A DNA stretch of 14,952 nucleotides from PUPG01 sp964463915. Lineage in GTDB: Bacteria; Bacteroidota; Bacteroidia; Bacteroidales; UBA7960. Numbering within the stretch: position 1 is the first letter of the stretch; each line of letters opens with the position of its first letter. A program made the position numbers and the translations under genes. The stretch covers positions 1 to 14,952 of the forward strand of contig CAYXEH010000057.1 of the NCBI GenBank assembly GCA_964463915.1. Reading direction: 5' to 3'. Positions 1-6,063 of the stretch are shown one piece after another. Under the pieces are notes generated by a model. That model searched no databases and had not been told where the DNA came from. It worked only from the letters and a program-made list of their open reading frames with translations.

Positions 1-3
1 TGC

Positions 4-18
4 GACCCCTTCGGGGTC
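4..18. repeat. GC-rich hairpin at left edge
   Basis: GACCCC-TTC-GGGGTC forms a perfect 6-bp stem with a 3-base loop, downstream of the minus-strand transporter gene. It could contribute to transcription termination of that gene, but no T-run is visible before the window ends. It is also the outer module of the left copy of the repeat described at 4-53. Confidence 0.5.
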
Positions 19-53
19 AAACCGTCAACCAGAGTGGCGTCAGCCACGATTAA
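4..53 (-). repeat. Left copy of REP-like hairpin repeat
   Basis: Read on the minus strand, this begins at the transporter stop codon. It carries TCGTGGCT (49-42), CGCCACTC (39-32), GGTT (30-27) and CGGTTTG (24-18), in the same order as 1681-1740 on the plus strand. The inner part is itself a hairpin, GTGGC-GTCA-GCCAC at 34-47. The two copies face away from the transporter gene. The modular palindromic build in intergenic DNA is typical of REP-like interspersed repeats. A mobile-element end is possible, but no transposase is present. Confidence 0.5.
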
Positions 54-1663
54 AACCCACTCAGGTCCATGGTCACCGTGGGGATCAGCAGCAAAAAGCC
101 GATAATAATAAGGATCAGGACCAGCGGCCCGGCCCATCTGACCCATTTTTGGTAAGGAATGCGCGCCACACCAAGCACGGCGATCAGCACGCCGGAAGTG
201 GGAGTGATCAGGTTGGTGAAGCCATCCCCAAACTGGAAGGCCATCACGGCCGCCTGACGGGAAATACCGATCAGGTCACTGAAGGGCGCCATAATAGGCA
301 TGGTGATGGCGGCTTTGGCTGAACCACTGGGGATCACAATGTTGATGATGGTCTGGATCACATACATCACCCCCACCGAAGCCACGCTGCCAAACTGCCC
401 CAGGGAGCGGGACAATCCATACAAGATACTGTCAATGATCCCGCCGTCTTCAAGCACCACAATAATGCCTCCTGCAAGCCCTACGATCAGGGCTGCAGAC
501 ATAATGTCCTTCACCCCGTCCAGGAAAGAAAGCGCAATGTCATCGGCTGATTTATTCACCGCCATACCCGCGGCAATACCCATGGCCAGGAACAGGGTGG
601 CGATCTCCATCACATACCAGCCGTATCCCATCACACCGACAATCAAAAACACAATGGTCATGGCCAGCAAAAGCAGGATGAAAAAGTGAACAGAACGCTT
701 AAGCGTCAGCACGCCGGCCACCGCATAAATGGCCGTCACCACCGGAATAACCACCAGGGTAAAGGAAGAGGCGCCGATGGTAAGCGTGGTGGTCGGATGC
801 AGAAAAGAAAAGATCCCCAGCACCAGCAATACCAGCCCATATACCATCCAGGCCATCCGGGGAGTATAATAGGTGATATTTTCCACCTCTCCCTTGTCTT
901 TTTCCCGCCAATATTCATCTTCCTTGTACATAATGGAAGCCTGAGGCTTGCCCCGGATGCTGCTCACGTAGCGCAACACATAAGCGATCCCTGCTACATT
1001 GATTATCAGCCAGGAAAACAGGCGGTATTCGATCCCGGAAAAAAGTGGCAGGTCAGCCAGACCCTGTGCAATGCCGATCGTAAACGGATTCAGGACGGCA
1101 CCTGCGAACCCCAGCATCGCCCCAACAAATACCATGGCCACCCCCGTCAGGCTGTCATAGCCCATGGAAATAGCCAGCGGGATCAGAATAATCACAAAGG
1201 CAATGGTCTCTTCGGCCATCCCGAAAATGGCCCCGAACACACTAAACAGCAGCATGATCATCACAATGATGAGATTGTCCACGCCGATGCGTTGCATCAT
1301 GGGATTGTTTTCCAGTCTCCGGGCAAAATTCAGGAAAGACATAATCCCCACATCAATGGCCTTGGTCTGGTTCATGATCCAGAACGCCCCACCAATCATC
1401 AGGATAAAGACGATGATGTTCGACTGCCGAACAAAGCCGTTGAACAGGGCCGACAGCACCTGCCAGGTCTGCACCTGGCTTTCCATCTCATACTCAGGGG
1501 GTAAATCGTCCTCGTAATAAAAAGTCAGGGTGGTCTGCTCCTGACCATCGATTATTACGGTATCCTCCACGTATCTTCCCGGGGGAATGACCCAGGTCAG
1601 GATGGCCGCGAGGACAATGATTGAAAATACGATAACGTAGGTGTGGGGGACTTTCTTTAACAT
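50..1663 (-). CDS. YfcC/DcuC-family membrane transporter
   Basis: A 537-residue polytopic inner-membrane protein of the C4-dicarboxylate anaerobic carrier / YfcC-like family (DcuC superfamily). Visible family features are the opening membrane segment ending in WVIPPGRY (residues 25-31), a conserved FGMAEETIAF stretch (147-156), NPFTIGIAQGLADLP (192-206), and a C-terminal block with IPSGSAKAAITMP (444-456) and FQFGDGFTNLITPTSG (476-491). These helix-breaking polar motifs probably form the substrate site in two pseudo-symmetric halves. Length and both ends agree with the family. The start (ATG on the minus strand at 1663) sits just before the first hydrophobic helix. Members are annotated variously as dicarboxylate carriers or basic amino acid antiporters, so the substrate cannot be assigned. 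The gene stands alone between two hairpin-forming repeats. No convincing promoter was found: only a one-base-deleted TAATTTG lies directly upstream. Confidence 0.88.
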   Translation of the reverse strand: MLKKVPHTYVIVFSIIVLAAILTWVIPPGRYVEDTVIIDGQEQTTLTFYYEDDLPPEYEMESQVQTWQVLSALFNGFVRQSNIIVFILMIGGAFWIMNQTKAIDVGIMSFLNFARRLENNPMMQRIGVDNLIIVMIMLLFSVFGAIFGMAEETIAFVIILIPLAISMGYDSLTGVAMVFVGAMLGFAGAVLNPFTIGIAQGLADLPLFSGIEYRLFSWLIINVAGIAYVLRYVSSIRGKPQASIMYKEDEYWREKDKGEVENITYYTPRMAWMVYGLVLLVLGIFSFLHPTTTLTIGASSFTLVVIPVVTAIYAVAGVLTLKRSVHFFILLLLAMTIVFLIVGVMGYGWYVMEIATLFLAMGIAAGMAVNKSADDIALSFLDGVKDIMSAALIVGLAGGIIVVLEDGGIIDSILYGLSRSLGQFGSVASVGVMYVIQTIINIVIPSGSAKAAITMPIMAPFSDLIGISRQAAVMAFQFGDGFTNLITPTSGVLIAVLGVARIPYQKWVRWAGPLVLILIIIGFLLLIPTVTMDLSGF

Positions 1664-1680
1664 ATCAAATTAGTTATTGG

Positions 1681-1745
1681 TTAGTCGTGGCTTCGCCACT
1701 CCGGTTAGCCGGGGGCTAACGCCCCCTCCGGTTTGCCGGCGCTGC
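1681..1745 (+). repeat. Right copy of REP-like hairpin repeat
   Basis: A dense cluster of hairpins lies upstream of the transporter gene: GTGGC-TTC-GCCAC (1687-1699), GTTAGCC-GGG-GGCTAAC (1704-1720), GGGGGC-TAAC-GCCCCC (1711-1726) and CCGG-TTTG-CCGG (1728-1739). The second and third overlap and cannot form together. The ordered modules TCGTGGCT, CGCCACTC, GGTT and CGGTTTG are shared with the left copy at 4-53 in opposite orientation. Confidence 0.6.
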
Positions 1746-1995
1746 GCGCCTCCAGCTGTTGCAATAATAACAACAATTTGGTTTCCCGCCACAAATTAAC
1801 AGGACGGAAAACCTCTGATAACGAAAAAAATCGGTTTTTTGAAAATAACTTACCTTTACAATTCAAACAGGGCTGCGCCTTTGTGCACCGGGCTTTACCC
1901 ACACGTGGGTTTCCGGGGCAAATCAATCAGGGCGCGCCAGCATGTTCACCTTGAGCCTCCGCCATACCGTATTGGCAGCAAGGCCCCGCAAAACC
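1746..1995. other. Intergenic leader of the aldolase gene
   Basis: With the preceding repeat, this makes a gene-free stretch of about 330 bp between the divergent transporter and aldolase genes. It holds an imperfect -7-like box TACCTTTA near 1851 without a matching -33 element, and a small palindrome ACCCAC-AC-GTGGGT at 1897-1910 that could be a hairpin or an operator. An in-frame ATG at 1942 would add 18 residues to the aldolase, but the sequence there does not resemble that family, so I treat it as leader. Confidence 0.4.
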
Positions 1996-2865
1996 ATGAA
2001 CGATATGACTGATTTTACCCAGACACCGGCTATCAAGGATGAGGAAGTGGAAACCAGGCTGAAGGAGCTGCTTAAGATCCCTCCTGATTCACTGAACCTG
2101 TCCCAGACTTATTCTGACATCCTCGGGATGATCGACCTGACCACCCTGGAAGGTTCGGATACCACCCAGAAGGTGGTGGATCTGTGTGACCAGGCGAAGT
2201 CTTATGCTACCCTGCCCGACAAACTGCCCAACGTGGCGGCCGTGTGTGTCTATCCCACCCTGGTGGCCGATGCACGCAAGGCCCTTGAAAACACCGACAT
2301 TAAAGTGGCTTCCGTGGCCGGGGCATTCCCCGCAGGACAATCTCCCCTTTTTGTCAAGATGACCGAAGTGCGTTATGCCATTGACGAGGGTGCCCAGGAA
2401 ATTGACATGGTAATCTCCAGGGGAAAATTCCTGGAAGGGGAATATAACCTGGTGTATGACGAGATCGCTGCCATACTGGAGGTTTGCAAGGATGCCCACC
2501 TGAAGGTAATCCTGGAAACCGGGGAGTTAAAAACAGCCACCAATATCCGGCGTGCCAGCGAAATCGCCATGCAGGCCGGTGCCCATTTTATCAAGACATC
2601 CACAGGAAAAGTACAGCCGGCAGCCACTCCGCAGGCCATGCTGGTGATGCTGGACGCCATCAAAAACCACTACAAGAAGACAAACCGTATGGTGGGCATC
2701 AAACCCGCCGGTGGCATTGCCGACCCGGAAACAGCCCTGTCATATTACTGGCTGACCCGGGAAATACTCGGCAATAAGTGGCTCAAAAAGAAGCACCTGC
2801 GTTTTGGCGCCAGCCGGCTGGCCGGCGCCCTTACAGAGGCTATCCGCAGTGAAGAAACCGCCTGA
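1996..2865 (+). CDS. deoC: Deoxyribose-phosphate aldolase
   Basis: Class I aldolase (EC 4.1.2.4) that splits 2-deoxyribose-5-phosphate into glyceraldehyde-3-phosphate and acetaldehyde in cytosolic deoxynucleoside catabolism. From the ATG at 1996 the product has 289 residues, somewhat longer than the roughly 260 of E. coli DeoC because of an N-terminal helical extension. Visible motifs are VCVYPTLV (83-90), AGAFPAG (108-114), EIDMV with the catalytic Asp (about 135-139), HFIKTSTG with the Schiff-base Lys200, GIKPAGGI with the proton-relay Lys236, and the phosphate-binding FGASRLAG (270-277). The open frame extends upstream to an ATG at 1942, but that segment is Arg-rich and not family-like; an ATG at 2005 is also possible. 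The 3' end overlaps the convergent glutamine synthetase by 26 bp. No other nucleoside-catabolism gene is adjacent, so it appears to be a single-gene unit. Confidence 0.95.
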   Translation: MNDMTDFTQTPAIKDEEVETRLKELLKIPPDSLNLSQTYSDILGMIDLTTLEGSDTTQKVVDLCDQAKSYATLPDKLPNVAAVCVYPTLVADARKALENTDIKVASVAGAFPAGQSPLFVKMTEVRYAIDEGAQEIDMVISRGKFLEGEYNLVYDEIAAILEVCKDAHLKVILETGELKTATNIRRASEIAMQAGAHFIKTSTGKVQPAATPQAMLVMLDAIKNHYKKTNRMVGIKPAGGIADPETALSYYWLTREILGNKWLKKKHLRFGASRLAGALTEAIRSEETA

Positions 2866-4345
2866 CAAGCTTCATGGTCTCTTCCCGGTTATGGCTGATC
2901 TCAGTACGCAGGTTCTCGTCCTGGTAGGCCTCCAGGTTATCGGCTACCCCATTGAGAAGCCGATCGGAAAACACCCCGTACTGACGGTACACATCCGCCC
3001 TGGAGCGCAGAAACGCTGCCGCTTTTACGCATGAATCAGGCAGGTGATCCAGCTGCTGCTGCTTCTTCTTGTGTTTTTCATCAAAAATATTGACATCTAC
3101 ATAGGTTTTCTCTGCCAGCTCAAGAGCTCCGGGCATCTCCAATCCGTGTCTTGCCCCGACACACAATCCGGCAATCAGCAGGTAAATATCAGCAGATCCA
3201 TCGGGACATCGGAACTCAAAAGTCTGTTTTTCAGCCAGATCAAGGTCGACGGCATCTTCTTTAGGGTTCTCTTTCCGCACCATGTCACCGACACCAACCC
3301 ATCCCAGGGGTACACGAACAAGGGTGGAACGGTTCCGTTCGCCCCAGCAAACATTGGTAGGTGCTTCCTGGTGGGGTACCAGACGGAAATAACTTGTGGG
3401 AATGGTATTGCCGAATGCTGATAAAGATGGTGCCAGATCGAGGATACCGGCGATAGACCGCCTCGCAACATCGCTGATGCGTCCTTGATCAAGTGTTACA
3501 TTCTTCCCGTCTTTCATCATCCGCATGTGAATATGCATGCCGCTACCGGCTTTCCCTGCCGTGATCTTCGGGGCCAGACTGACAGTCACCCCATACTGGT
3601 AAGCCACCTCCCTGAGAATCCATTTGGCAATAATGAGCTGATCGGCTGCCTCCTCCACGCTGGTGGGCAGAAATTCAATCTCATTCTGCTCATATTCATG
3701 CTCCTCATCCGAAAAATTACCCACTTCCGAATGGGAATACTTGATCATGGCACCGGTCTGAGCCATGGCCCGCATGGCATCAATGCGAAGCTGCTCCCAC
3801 TTCACAAAAGGCGCCGATTCGTGATAGGCACGCTGATCGTTGGCGCGGTAAAGCGGATCTTTCTCACTGATCACATAGTACTCGATCTCTCCCATTACTT
3901 CCATTCCATACCCGGTTTGTTCCAGCAGGGCCTGGTGTGCCTTCCGCATGATCTGCTCTGGGGCGCTTTCCAGGGGCATGCCGTCTTTGTCAAAATATGA
4001 ACAGAGAATATCTACCGCCGGCACCTCGGAAAACGGGTTTAAAAAAGCCGTCCGCAAGCGGGGAACCACGTAAAGGTCAGAAGAGCCCGCTTCCAGAAAG
4101 GTGAAAAGGCTGCTGCCATCCACCCGCTCACCGGTAGACAGGATATTTTCCAGGTGTTCACGGTTCTGGATCACAAAATTCAATGCCTTCAGGCGACCAT
4201 CTTCACCAACATAGCGGAAGTTGACCATCTCAACCTGGTTGTTTTCAATAAAACGGATAAGATCCGCCCTGGTAAAATCAGCCGGGGACTTCTTCAGAAA
4301 GCGCACCAGGGGATTGGGATTCAATGCAAATTGATTGTTACTCAT
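2840..4345 (-). CDS. glnA: Glutamine synthetase (GSI-like catalytic fold)
   Basis: A 501-residue cytosolic enzyme expected to ligate ammonia to glutamate with ATP (EC 6.3.1.2). Family hallmarks appear in order: DGSS in the N-terminal beta-grasp part (76-79), the metal-ligand motif EIEYY (153-157), QNEIEF (220-225), the GSGMHIHMR loop (267-275), the ATP/phosphate arginine region NRSTLVRVP (338-346), and EFRCPDGSADIY (377-388). All acidic metal ligands and the His of the HIH motif are retained, so it should be catalytic. At the position of the adenylylated Tyr of enterobacterial GSI (NLYD) this protein has Phe421 (NIFD), so control by adenylylation at that site is not possible. Its overall sequence recalls the GlnA-type enzyme common in Bacteroidota. 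Activity on another amine or acid cannot be excluded, because this superfamily includes gamma-glutamyl ligases. Confidence 0.9.
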   Translation of the reverse strand: MSNNQFALNPNPLVRFLKKSPADFTRADLIRFIENNQVEMVNFRYVGEDGRLKALNFVIQNREHLENILSTGERVDGSSLFTFLEAGSSDLYVVPRLRTAFLNPFSEVPAVDILCSYFDKDGMPLESAPEQIMRKAHQALLEQTGYGMEVMGEIEYYVISEKDPLYRANDQRAYHESAPFVKWEQLRIDAMRAMAQTGAMIKYSHSEVGNFSDEEHEYEQNEIEFLPTSVEEAADQLIIAKWILREVAYQYGVTVSLAPKITAGKAGSGMHIHMRMMKDGKNVTLDQGRISDVARRSIAGILDLAPSLSAFGNTIPTSYFRLVPHQEAPTNVCWGERNRSTLVRVPLGWVGVGDMVRKENPKEDAVDLDLAEKQTFEFRCPDGSADIYLLIAGLCVGARHGLEMPGALELAEKTYVDVNIFDEKHKKKQQQLDHLPDSCVKAAAFLRSRADVYRQYGVFSDRLLNGVADNLEAYQDENLRTEISHNREETMKLVRRFLHCG

Positions 4346-4379
4346 AGAATATATTTTTTTGTGTTGATATGTTGAACGG

Positions 4380-4387
4380 AAAAACTA
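4380..4387 (-). promoter_or_regulatory. Weak -7-like box upstream of glutamine synthetase
   Basis: On the minus strand TAGTTTTT differs at one position from the Bacteroidota -7 consensus TAnnTTTG and lies about 35 bases before the start codon. No -33 TTG at proper spacing is evident. Confidence 0.25.
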
Positions 4388-4762
4388 TAGTAACAGGACA
4401 ACCACCCGAAAAATGATTGCCCTGACATATTTTTTCAAAAAAGTGGGCCAAAATACTAAAAATCTGTCACTGGAAGCGCCAAAATATCAGGTATTTTTGT
4501 CCGGAAAATCCAATAAAGGCCCTGATAAGGCCGTTTCCTCTCAGGGATTGGACGCAGAATGCATCCATGGTATCCAAACAAAAAAGGGAGAATCAGCAGT
4601 GCTATGATTTCTGATCCGTATATGCCAGACGCAAGGAACATACCAGCACCGTGTTTTCAGCCTGGCCCTGACAGGGGTCCTTATCGCTCCCATTGCTTGT
4701 ACGATGGCAGCACTGGCACTGACGGCCAGCAAGCAATCAGTGATCCCACAGTGAAAAGGCCA
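4388..4762. other. Spacer with no convincing gene
   Basis: About 375 bp between divergent genes. It contains a perfect TATTTTTG -7-like box on the plus strand at 4492-4499 and an inverted repeat CCCTGA/TCAGGG (4519-4524 and 4541-4546). Both strands contain short hydrophobic reading frames. On plus, an open stretch without a usable early start codon (4608-4754) ends in a TGA overlapping a GTG in the frame of the next gene. On minus, a 61-codon ORF lies at 4456-4641. Neither resembles a family I recognise; they may be remnants or chance. Confidence 0.35.
4492..4499 (+). promoter_or_regulatory. Candidate -7 promoter box (TATTTTTG)
   Basis: Exact match to TAnnTTTG, but no -33 TTG was seen. If real, the transcript reaching the NlpC/P60 gene would have a leader of roughly 255 bases. 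Confidence 0.25.
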
Positions 4763-5296
4763 ATGAAATGGCCATGGCCGCTACAACGGCCCCTGATGTG
4801 GATGATCATCCTCCTGCTGGGCACCACTTCCTGCAGCATTTCCCGTCGTGTACCCGAAGTCCGGCGCTGGACATCTGAAGAATACGGGCCATATGAAAGA
4901 CAGCTGGACATGTCGCTGACCGGGTATGAAAACCCGGAACTGATCAAAACAGTGGCCGCCTGGAAAGGGACCCCTTACCAATTTGGAGGAACCACAAGGC
5001 AGGGAGCCGATTGTTCTGGTTTTGTATGGGCCGTTTACAGAGATGTTTACGGGAAAGACCTGCCACGTACCACCCGTGCGATGGACAATGAAAGCCGCAG
5101 GGTGAGGCGAAGGAATTTAAAGGAAGGTGATTTGGTGTTTTTCCGAACAAAAGGAATATTCGGGATCTCGCATGTGGGTATTTACCTGGGCAATGGTTAT
5201 TTTGCCCACAGCAGTGCGTCAAAGGGGGTCATCGTCAGTAAACTGGACGAAAAATATTACGACCGCCGTTTCAGGCGCGGCGGTCGTATGAGGTAA
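4763..5296 (+). CDS. NlpC/P60 (C40) cell-wall peptidase, probable lipoprotein
   Basis: A 177-residue protein whose C-terminal half is an NlpC/P60 cysteine peptidase. This family cleaves peptidoglycan stem peptides, typically at the D-glutamyl-diaminopimelate bond. The catalytic Cys84 lies in GADCSGFVWAVY (81-92), the catalytic His137 in SHVGIYLGNG (136-145), and the third polar residue is His149 in FAHSS. The N-terminus has a hydrophobic stretch (about 11-20) ending in a loose lipobox TTSC with Cys24, so it is probably exported and lipidated, although Thr at -3 is atypical. I chose ATG 4763 because it leads directly into the signal sequence; GTG 4751 is an alternative. The frame is open back to 4559, but that extension is not family-like. 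The last 20 residues are very basic and are encoded across a perfect 11-bp inverted repeat. It converges with the small heat-shock gene. Confidence 0.9.
   Translation: MKWPWPLQRPLMWMIILLLGTTSCSISRRVPEVRRWTSEEYGPYERQLDMSLTGYENPELIKTVAAWKGTPYQFGGTTRQGADCSGFVWAVYRDVYGKDLPRTTRAMDNESRRVRRRNLKEGDLVFFRTKGIFGISHVGIYLGNGYFAHSSASKGVIVSKLDEKYYDRRFRRGGRMR
5258..5288 (-). terminator. Probable hsp20 terminator inside the peptidase gene
   Basis: A perfect 11-bp inverted repeat, TACGACCGCCG (5258-5268) and CGGCGGTCGTA (5278-5288), with a 9-base loop. Read on the minus strand it is followed by ATATTTTTCG, a T-rich tract, as in an intrinsic terminator for transcripts from the small heat-shock gene. On the plus strand no T-run follows. 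It lies within the last codons of the NlpC/P60 gene. Confidence 0.55.
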
Positions 5297-5312
5297 AACA
5301 TTAATAACGGCA

Positions 5313-5335
5313 ACCGGGGGACAGAATCCCCCGGT
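5313..5335. terminator. Hairpin between convergent peptidase and hsp20 genes
   Basis: ACCGGGGG-ACAGAAT-CCCCCGGT is a perfect 8-bp GC-rich stem with a 7-base loop, centred in the 59-bp gap between the two stop codons. Position and strength suggest a bidirectional terminator, though neither side has a clear T-run. Confidence 0.55.
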
Positions 5336-5355
5336 CAGGCCGAAAAACTCCTTCT

Positions 5356-5778
5356 TTAGGAAACTTTGATCTCTTTGCTGAGACGAGCCTTATCCTGCCT
5401 GGGCACGCTGATATACAGAATACCTGCGTCATACCGGGCTTTGATGTTTTCCACATCGGCCGTTTTAGGAATTGAGAAAGAACGGGTGAATTCATCCATG
5501 TCAAATTCACGCTGCAGATACTCTCCTTCGGCTTTCTTTTCTTCCTCATCTTTCTCATAGATGACGGAAAGCACATCCTCTTCCATTTCCAGTTTGAAGT
5601 CTTCCTTCTTCATTCCGGGAACGGCCAGCTGGATTTCAAAACCTTCTTCTTTTTCAAGAATATTGGTTGCCGGAACACATCCGCAGTTTTTCTCAAAACC
5701 AGTATTGAAGTTCCGGTCAAGCATATTGTCAAGTACCTCTGACATGCTGGGTCGTCTTTGCCATTTAATGATAGTCAT
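5356..5778 (-). CDS. Small heat-shock protein (Hsp20/alpha-crystallin)
   Basis: A 140-residue ATP-independent cytosolic holdase chaperone. The alpha-crystallin domain spans about residues 36-128. It includes the LAVPGMKKEDFKLE strand-loop region (51-64), a charged flexible loop (EKDEEEKKAEGEY, 75-87), and the signature A-G-I-L-x-I-x-V-P (118-126). The C-terminal tail holds an I-x-V motif (IKV, 137-139) that normally docks into a neighbouring subunit during oligomerisation. Length and layout are normal for the family. The start is supported by an unusually strong Shine-Dalgarno sequence. It is a single-gene unit convergent with the NlpC/P60 gene. I could not identify a heat-shock regulatory element with confidence. 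Confidence 0.95.
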   Translation of the reverse strand: MTIIKWQRRPSMSEVLDNMLDRNFNTGFEKNCGCVPATNILEKEEGFEIQLAVPGMKKEDFKLEMEEDVLSVIYEKDEEEKKAEGEYLQREFDMDEFTRSFSIPKTADVENIKARYDAGILYISVPRQDKARLSKEIKVS

Positions 5779-5786
5779 GGGTTTAT

Positions 5787-5793
5787 CCTCCTT
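5787..5793 (-). promoter_or_regulatory. Strong Shine-Dalgarno for hsp20
   Basis: On the minus strand AAGGAGG lies 8 bases before the ATG. Bacteroidota genes mostly lack such motifs, so this is an exception that fixes the start codon. Confidence 0.75.
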
Positions 5794-5818
5794 AAATTTT
5801 TGTGATTACTTTATTGTT

Positions 5819-5830
5819 TTGTCAGGACAA
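5819..5830. promoter_or_regulatory. Small palindrome upstream of hsp20
   Basis: TTGTC-AG-GACAA is a perfect 5-bp inverted repeat about 40 bases upstream of the hsp20 start. It could be an operator, but nothing else supports this. Confidence 0.2.
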
Positions 5831-5997
5831 TGGCAAAACCCGTACCTTTCAATCGTAAATAAAAAATCACGCCATTCTGGCTGGAAAACACCCTGCAAAC
5901 AAGCATTCCGGGACCTGAATGCGGCCAAAATGGCATTTTATTGCAAAAAAGGCCAAAACAAATCGTCCAAATCATCAGAAATACGCATTATTTTCTT

Positions 5998-6005
5998 TAT
6001 TTTTG
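5998..6005 (+). promoter_or_regulatory. Candidate -7 box for the phospholipase D gene
   Basis: TATTTTTG is an exact match to TAnnTTTG, 58 bases before the ATG at 6064. A -33 TTG at standard spacing is not apparent. Confidence 0.4.
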
Positions 6006-6063
6006 GTGCAAGCTGGTTGATGCAAACAGGTACGCTGGATCCCCATCATAATTACATCAAACG

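Noticed and set aside
686..1504. Long plus-strand open frame (272 codons) opposite the transporter gene
   Set aside because: It is antisense to a clear membrane protein gene, rich in His/Gln/Asn/Pro and without family motifs; a mirror of the transporter codons.
1902..1907. CACGTG core as a second parS
   Set aside because: The flanks (ACCCA and GGTTT) do not match TGTTN and NAACA, and the surrounding palindrome is off-centre.
1942..1995. Extended N-terminus of the aldolase from ATG 1942
   Set aside because: The 18 added residues are Arg-rich, unlike the family, and a better start lies at 1996.
4559..4762. 68-residue N-terminal extension of the NlpC/P60 protein
   Set aside because: It would bury the signal sequence and has no recognisable domain.
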